Origin: CAYFZO01 sp964347615
GTDB taxonomy: Bacteria > Pseudomonadota > Gammaproteobacteria > Poriferisulfidales > Oxydemutatoraceae
Length of the DNA stretch: 64,000 nt
NCBI GenBank assembly: GCA_964347615.1
Contig: CAYFZO010000003.1
Span: 1-64,000, forward strand
Direction of reading: 5' to 3'
The position numbers and the translations under genes are program-made. The notes below the pieces were generated by a model. That model had not been told where the DNA came from. It saw only the letters and a program-made list of their open reading frames with translations, and searched no databases. Shown here piece after piece: positions 59,892 to 64,000 of the stretch (position 1 is the stretch's first letter; every line of letters begins with the position of its first letter).

Positions 59892-60595
59892 ACCCTTCTT
59901 TGGCGCAAACCGCACGCGGTCTGTTCGTCACCGCAACCGACACCGGCGCGGGCAAAACCACCTTGCTGTGCCGCCTTATTCCCCCGCTCGAGCGGGCGGG
60001 CTTGAAGCTGCACGTTCGCAAGCCCGTCGAAAGCGGCTGCCCAACGGAGAAAGGAGAATTGACGCCATCCGACGCAACAGCGCTTGCAAACGCTTTGCGC
60101 GCGCCGCCGCCGGTCGAGCAAGTCTGCGCTTATCGCTTGCGCCACGTCAGCTCGCCGGCGCGGGCGGCGCGGCTCGAAAACGTCGAGTTGACCGTCGCGA
60201 AACTGACCGCTGCCTGCGCCGTCGAACCCGCCGCTCCCGAGGATTTTCTGCTCGTAGAGGGTGCCGGAGGACTCTATTCACCGATTGCGCGCGACGGCTT
60301 GAACGCCGATCTCGCCGGTGCGCTCGACCTGCCTTTATTGATTGTCGTCGCCGACCGCCTCGGCTGCATCAACCACGCCTTGCTGACCATCGAGGCGGCG
60401 CGGCGCAGAGGTCTCGGTATCGCGGCGGTCGTCGTCAATCGCGTCGCACCGCCCTGCGACGGCGACACCGACAACCATGCAGAGCTGAAAGCGGCGACCG
60501 ACGTGCCCGTGTTCAAGACGGATTACGCCGAGTCGGGACGAAACACGACGACGGATACAGACCGGCTTGCACGGTATCTGCTCGGCGGGAACTGA
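59888..60595 (+). CDS. bioD: Dethiobiotin synthetase
   Basis: A 235-residue ATP-dependent carboxylase closing the ureido ring of biotin. The P-loop is FVTATDTGAGKTTLLCRL, the substrate lysine is in VRKPVESGC, and VEGAGGLYSPI is the second nucleotide-site motif. It is translationally coupled to purC. The substrate is made by BioA, whose gene is 13 kb away. Confidence 0.93.
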   Translation: MNPSLAQTARGLFVTATDTGAGKTTLLCRLIPPLERAGLKLHVRKPVESGCPTEKGELTPSDATALANALRAPPPVEQVCAYRLRHVSSPARAARLENVELTVAKLTAACAVEPAAPEDFLLVEGAGGLYSPIARDGLNADLAGALDLPLLIVVADRLGCINHALLTIEAARRRGLGIAAVVVNRVAPPCDGDTDNHAELKAATDVPVFKTDYAESGRNTTTDTDRLARYLLGGN

Positions 60596-60604
60596 AAACA
60601 GCGA

Positions 60605-60643
60605 CGCCGCCCACAAAGGGGTGCCCATGAGGCGTGGGCGGCG
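60605..60643. terminator. GC-rich hairpin between convergent bioD and amtB
   Basis: CGCCGCCCAC (60605-60614) pairs with GTGGGCGGCG (60634-60643) over a 19-nt loop. It lies between two convergent genes, and on the minus side a short T-rich tract (GTTTTC) follows. Probably a shared terminator. Confidence 0.45.
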
Positions 60644-60681
60644 ACGCCTTCTAAACGCTTGTGCGCGAACGCACGAAGCAC

Positions 60682-61956
60682 TCAGAAATGGTAAGAGCTT
60701 TCCTGGTGCTGAGTAACGTCAAGCCCTGAAACCTCCTCGCTGTCCTCGACCCGCAACGGCGTCAGGATGGAAACCAGCTTCAGCGCGATAAAGGTCAGCA
60801 CCACGGTCCAGACGATTACGAACACGACGCCAACCAGCTGAGTCATCACTTGCGCGCCGATCGTGCCTTCCAGCCCGGCACCGCCGAGGCTCTTGGCGGC
60901 GAATACGCCGGTCAGCAAAGTACCCAGCGCACCGCCGACGCCGTGCACCGGAAACACGTCGAGGGAATCGTCTATCTTCAGCACCCGCTTGATGAACTGC
61001 GTCGCAAAGAAGCACAAGGCACCCGCCGAGGCACCGATAATCAGCGCGCCCACGGGCCCGACAAACCCCGAAGCCGGGGTGATCGTCCCGAGTCCCGCGA
61101 CCATACCGGTCACAATGCCCAAAACGCTGGGCTTGCCGTATTTGATCCATTCAATCAGCATCCACACCAGCGACGCGGTCGCCGCGCTGATATGCGTAAC
61201 CAGCATCGCCATACCGGCGTCGTTGCCGGCGGCCAATGCGCTGCCCGCGTTAAAGCCGAACCAACCGACCCACAACATGCTGGCGCCTGCCACCGTAATC
61301 ACCAGGTTGTGAGGCGGCATGGCCACCGTCGGGAACCCCTCCCGCGATTTGATGACCACGGCGGTCACCAGCGCCGCGACGCCAGCAGTGATGTGCACCA
61401 CCGTGCCGCCGGCGAAATCCATCAAACCCATCTCGCCGAGCCAGCCGCCGCCCCAGACTGCGTGACAAATCGGAAAATAAACCAACAGCAACCAGAACAG
61501 GCTGAACAACACCACCGCCGAAAACCGCATGCGTTCGGCGAATCCGCCGACAATCAACGCGGGCGTGATGATTGCGAAAGTCAGTTGAAACATGACGAAC
61601 ACGCTCTCGGGAATGGTGCCTGACATGGCTTCCCTGGAAACGCCTTGCAGAAACAGCTGGTCGAAACCGCCGATCATCACGTTCCAGCTGCCGCCGTCGC
61701 CGAACGACAGGCTGTAGCCGACCACCAACCACAGCACCGAAGCGAGACAGGTGATCGTGAAACATTGCATCAGCACCGACAAGGCATTCTTGCTTCTGAC
61801 CAGCCCGGCGTAAAACAACGACAGGCCGGGAATGGTCATGAATAGAACCAGCGCCGTCGAAGTCAGCAACCAAGCCGTATCGCCGTCGGTCTCGGCAAAC
61901 GCCGCCGCGGGCAAGCCGAGCAACGTGAACAAAATCACAAGTCTTGATATTTTCAT
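60682..61956 (-). CDS. amtB: Ammonium transporter
   Basis: A 424-residue Amt/Rh channel with a cleavable-looking N-terminal helix (LLGLPAAAFAETD) then 11 predicted transmembrane segments. Typical blocks are PGLSLFYAGLVRSKNALSVLMQ, DFAGGTVVHITAGVAALV (first pore His), GWFGFNAGSALAA, and DDSLDVFPVHGVGGALGTLLTG (second pore His). The frame is open to 62067, but MKISRLVILF at 61956 is the start. It follows glnK by 34 bp, the conserved pairing. Confidence 0.95.
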   Translation of the reverse strand: MKISRLVILFTLLGLPAAAFAETDGDTAWLLTSTALVLFMTIPGLSLFYAGLVRSKNALSVLMQCFTITCLASVLWLVVGYSLSFGDGGSWNVMIGGFDQLFLQGVSREAMSGTIPESVFVMFQLTFAIITPALIVGGFAERMRFSAVVLFSLFWLLLVYFPICHAVWGGGWLGEMGLMDFAGGTVVHITAGVAALVTAVVIKSREGFPTVAMPPHNLVITVAGASMLWVGWFGFNAGSALAAGNDAGMAMLVTHISAATASLVWMLIEWIKYGKPSVLGIVTGMVAGLGTITPASGFVGPVGALIIGASAGALCFFATQFIKRVLKIDDSLDVFPVHGVGGALGTLLTGVFAAKSLGGAGLEGTIGAQVMTQLVGVVFVIVWTVVLTFIALKLVSILTPLRVEDSEEVSGLDVTQHQESSYHF

Positions 61957-61990
61957 TTTGGTTTGTTTCCCGTTGTTGATTGCCGACGCG

Positions 61991-62329
61991 TCACAATACG
62001 TCGGCGTCGCGTTCGCCGGTACGGACGCGCACGGCGGATTGGAGGTCGTGGATGAATATCTTTCCATCCCCGATGCTGCCCGTTCTTGCGGCTTGCACGA
62101 TCGTCTCGATGACTTTCTCGCACATATCGTCTCCCACCGCGACTTCTACCTTTTTCTTCGGCAGAAATTTCACCTCGTACTCGGCGCCACGATAATGTTC
62201 GGTGTGACCTTTCTGGTTGCCGAAACCGAGCGCGTCGGTGACAGTGATGCCCTTGACCCCGACCTCGGACAAGGCTTCCTGCACTTCATGCAGCTTCACG
62301 GGCTGGATGATAGCGGTTATCAGTTTCAT
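61991..62329 (-). CDS. glnK: Nitrogen regulatory protein P-II
   Basis: A 112-residue trimeric signal protein that senses 2-oxoglutarate and ATP/ADP and blocks AmtB. MKLITAIIQPVKLHEVQEAL starts it; the uridylylated tyrosine is Tyr51 in the T-loop (HYRGAEYEVKFLPKKKVE), and TGSIGDGKIFIHDL is the nucleotide site. A strong GAGGAGG precedes the ATG. Position before amtB favours GlnK over GlnB. No sigma-54 promoter is evident in the 133-bp gap to cysB. Confidence 0.94.
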   Translation of the reverse strand: MKLITAIIQPVKLHEVQEALSEVGVKGITVTDALGFGNQKGHTEHYRGAEYEVKFLPKKKVEVAVGDDMCEKVIETIVQAARTGSIGDGKIFIHDLQSAVRVRTGERDADVL

Positions 62330-62409
62330 GACGCCTCCTCGGAAAAACTCGTTCAAAAGCAGGTTAAGCGGCTTATTATGCACAAACCCTCTAATCATGT
62401 AAAAAGATA

Positions 62410-62415
62410 TATAAT
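62410..62415 (+). promoter_or_regulatory. Possible -10 element for cysB
   Basis: A TATAAT in a strongly AT-rich 40-bp stretch, about 48 bp upstream of the LysR-type gene. No matching -35 is visible. The region may also hold the regulator's own binding site. Confidence 0.35.
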
Positions 62416-62462
62416 GATATTTATATTTCTAGTCGTGATAAAACAAAGGGGCAAAAGGCGCC

Positions 62463-63383
62463 ATGACGCTGAATCAGCTGAGAATCATCGCCACGCTGGT
62501 CGACAACAGGCTGAACATCTCGGCGTCAGCCGACAAGTTGTTCCGGGTGCAGTCGGCGCTGAGCAACCAGCTGCGTCTGCTCGAAGAAGAGTTCGGCGGC
62601 AAGCTGTTCGAGCGCCGCGGCAAACGTCTGGTCAAAACAACCCCTTTGTGCGAGGCGTTGTTGCCCGAGATCAAACGCGCATTGCTCGCCGAAAGCAACA
62701 TCAAGGCGCTGACGCTTGAGCACACAAGCGCCCAGAAAGGAGAGCTTAGGATTGCGACCACCCACACCCAAGCGAGATACTTTCTTCCCGACGTGATTGA
62801 CGAGTTTCGGAATAAATATCCGGAAGTTCGCCTGAGCATCTATCAGAGCAGCCCCGCCGAATTCCTGAACATGCTTCGCGGACACAAGATAGATTTTGCA
62901 ATTTTCGCCGGTGAGGAAGAGTTACCCGCGGATCTCATCAAGACAAGATGTTATGAATGGAACCGCGTTTTGATTCTGCGTCGCGGCCACCCGCTCGAAC
63001 GCGAACCTTTGAGCCTCGGGAAAATAGCGGATTACCCGATTATTACCTACATCCCGGAATTTGTTGAACGCAACCTCGTCGAACAAACTTTCGACGCCGC
63101 CAACGTTCCGATTAACGTCACCTTCAGCGCGGGAGACACCGACGTGATCAAGACCTACGTTCGCCTCGACCTCGGTGTCGGCATCGTCGCACAGATGGCG
63201 CGATCAAAGACCGACGGCGCAGACGCGGACCAGGATCTGGTCTTTCTCGATCTCGACCATCTGTTTGAAAACTCGACAACCTACGTGGTGCACCTTAAGG
63301 AACTCGCGATGCGAGTGTATATGAACGAGTTTACCGAGCTGCTGCATCGCCACGGGCAAACGTTCCAACAACAACTGGCGTGA
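62463..63383 (+). CDS. cysB: CysB-like LysR-family regulator of sulfur metabolism
   Basis: A 306-residue LysR-type activator. The helix-turn-helix spans roughly residues 18-37 (ISASADKLFRVQSALSNQLR), and the effector domain starts GELRIATTHTQARYFLPDVI, closely matching CysB/Cbl proteins, which bind N-acetylserine or adenylylsulfate. It diverges from glnK. With cysQ at 13.8 kb it suggests assimilatory sulfate metabolism, although no cys reductase genes are in the window. Confidence 0.86.
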   Translation: MTLNQLRIIATLVDNRLNISASADKLFRVQSALSNQLRLLEEEFGGKLFERRGKRLVKTTPLCEALLPEIKRALLAESNIKALTLEHTSAQKGELRIATTHTQARYFLPDVIDEFRNKYPEVRLSIYQSSPAEFLNMLRGHKIDFAIFAGEEELPADLIKTRCYEWNRVLILRRGHPLEREPLSLGKIADYPIITYIPEFVERNLVEQTFDAANVPINVTFSAGDTDVIKTYVRLDLGVGIVAQMARSKTDGADADQDLVFLDLDHLFENSTTYVVHLKELAMRVYMNEFTELLHRHGQTFQQQLA

Positions 63384-63399
63384 GAAAGACGTCGAAAGT

Positions 63400-63966
63400 T
63401 CAAGCTTTCGGCAAGGTAACCCCGGCTTGCCCCTGATACTTGCCGTTGCGGTCCTTGTAAGATATCTCGCATTCCTCGTCGGATTCGAAAAACAACATCT
63501 GCGCAACGCCTTCGTCGGCGTAAATCTTGGCGGGCAACGGAGTCGTGTTGGAAAATTCCAATGTCACGTGCCCTTCCCATTCAGGTTCCAAGGGGGTGAC
63601 GTTGACGATGATGCCGCACCTTGCGTAAGTGGATTTGCCGACGCAGATGGTCAGCACCGACCGGGGGATGCGAAAGCGCTCGACGGTACTGGCCAGGGCG
63701 AACGAGTTCGGCGGGATAATGCAGACCCCCGCTTCGACCTCGACAAAGCTGTCTTCGCTGAACGACTTGGGGTCAACAACCGCTGAATTGATGTTGGTGA
63801 ACACCTTGAAATGGTTGCTGCAACGCACGTCGTAACCGTAGCTTGAGGTCCCGTAAGATATGACGCGCTTGGAATCCAACGCGCTGATTTGGCGCGCCTC
63901 GAACGGCTCGATCATTCCGTGCTCGAGCGCCATCCGCCGAATCCATTGGTCGGACTTAATCGCCAC
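63400..63966 (-). CDS. dcd: dCTP deaminase
   Basis: A 188-residue trimeric enzyme making dUTP from dCTP for thymidylate synthesis. Motifs are IKSDQWIRRMA, GTSSYGYDVRCSN, ICVGKSTYARCGIIVNVTPLEPEWEG with the catalytic Glu and HVTLEFSNTTPLPAKIYADEG. It converges with cysB, 16 bp away. The next 34 bp to the window end show nothing. Confidence 0.96.
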   Translation of the reverse strand: MAIKSDQWIRRMALEHGMIEPFEARQISALDSKRVISYGTSSYGYDVRCSNHFKVFTNINSAVVDPKSFSEDSFVEVEAGVCIIPPNSFALASTVERFRIPRSVLTICVGKSTYARCGIIVNVTPLEPEWEGHVTLEFSNTTPLPAKIYADEGVAQMLFFESDEECEISYKDRNGKYQGQAGVTLPKA

Positions 63967-64000
63967 CCGCTCTCCGCAACCTCGGCCTCAAGTGTTCTGG

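Noticed and set aside
62330..62462. Sigma-54 promoter for glnK-amtB
   Set aside because: No TGGCAC-N5-TTGC type match on the minus strand of this gap.

Overview
The window is about 64 kb of a GC-rich proteobacterial chromosome. It is densely packed with housekeeping genes and carries one visibly AT-richer island. Ubiquinone synthesis (coq7), hspQ, yggX, metXW, cysB, a rpsU/dnaG pair, rpe-trpEGDC and a mrcA/aroKB/gltBD/hemE cluster like that of Pseudomonas point to an uncultured gammaproteobacterium. An exact 100-N run at 6182-6281 shows this is a scaffold, probably metagenome-assembled.

Layout. 0-7.6 kb: rph diverging from yicC, a short asparaginase, an Hsp20 gene with a heat-shock type promoter, an HtrA/DegP protease, moaD/moaC, and an AsmA-like gene interrupted by the gap. 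7.6-20.9 kb: TonB-dependent receptor, mutY-yggX, tRNA-Phe, a membrane-anchored sugar dehydrogenase/cytochrome c fusion, cysQ, a cysteine-cluster protein diverging from hspQ-terB, metXW, rpsU, and gltD-hemE. 21.0-26.9 kb: two glycosyltransferase genes (one with three domains) behind mrcA. 27.1-35.0 kb: aroK-aroB, gltB, dnaG. 35.1-39.4 kb: a complete polar amino-acid ABC transporter (aapJQMP). 39.4-44.4 kb: a restriction-modification island with two systems. 44.5-56.7 kb: a GlcF-like Fe-S protein, coq7, and a long minus-strand run rpe-trpEGDC-osmC-VOC-bioA, then acuI-like, purK and purE. 56.8-58.9 kb: a second glycosyltransferase patch with a GT10 gene, a broken GT10-like remnant and tiny ORFs, lying between purE and purC. 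59.0-64.0 kb: purC-bioD, glnK-amtB, cysB and dcd.

The genes support nitrogen assimilation (AmtB/GlnK, GltBD, amino-acid uptake), tryptophan, methionine, biotin, purine, haem and molybdopterin synthesis, cell-wall synthesis and surface glycosylation.

Points most worth a second look are: (1) a D12-class adenine methyltransferase translationally coupled to two paralogous genes that both keep a nuclease-like KDVID...HSVK core, possibly a two-subunit restriction enzyme; (2) the block from gltD to gltB reads as a circular permutation of the Pseudomonas-type order and sits exactly between rpsU and dnaG; (3) the N-gap lies in a 222-bp tandem repeat, and a true gap of 77 bp (plus multiples of 222) would restore the AsmA reading frame; (4) a three-domain glycosyltransferase; (5) a GT10 gene with a decayed paralogue and a 15-codon hydrophobic ORF behind a perfect Shine-Dalgarno site.
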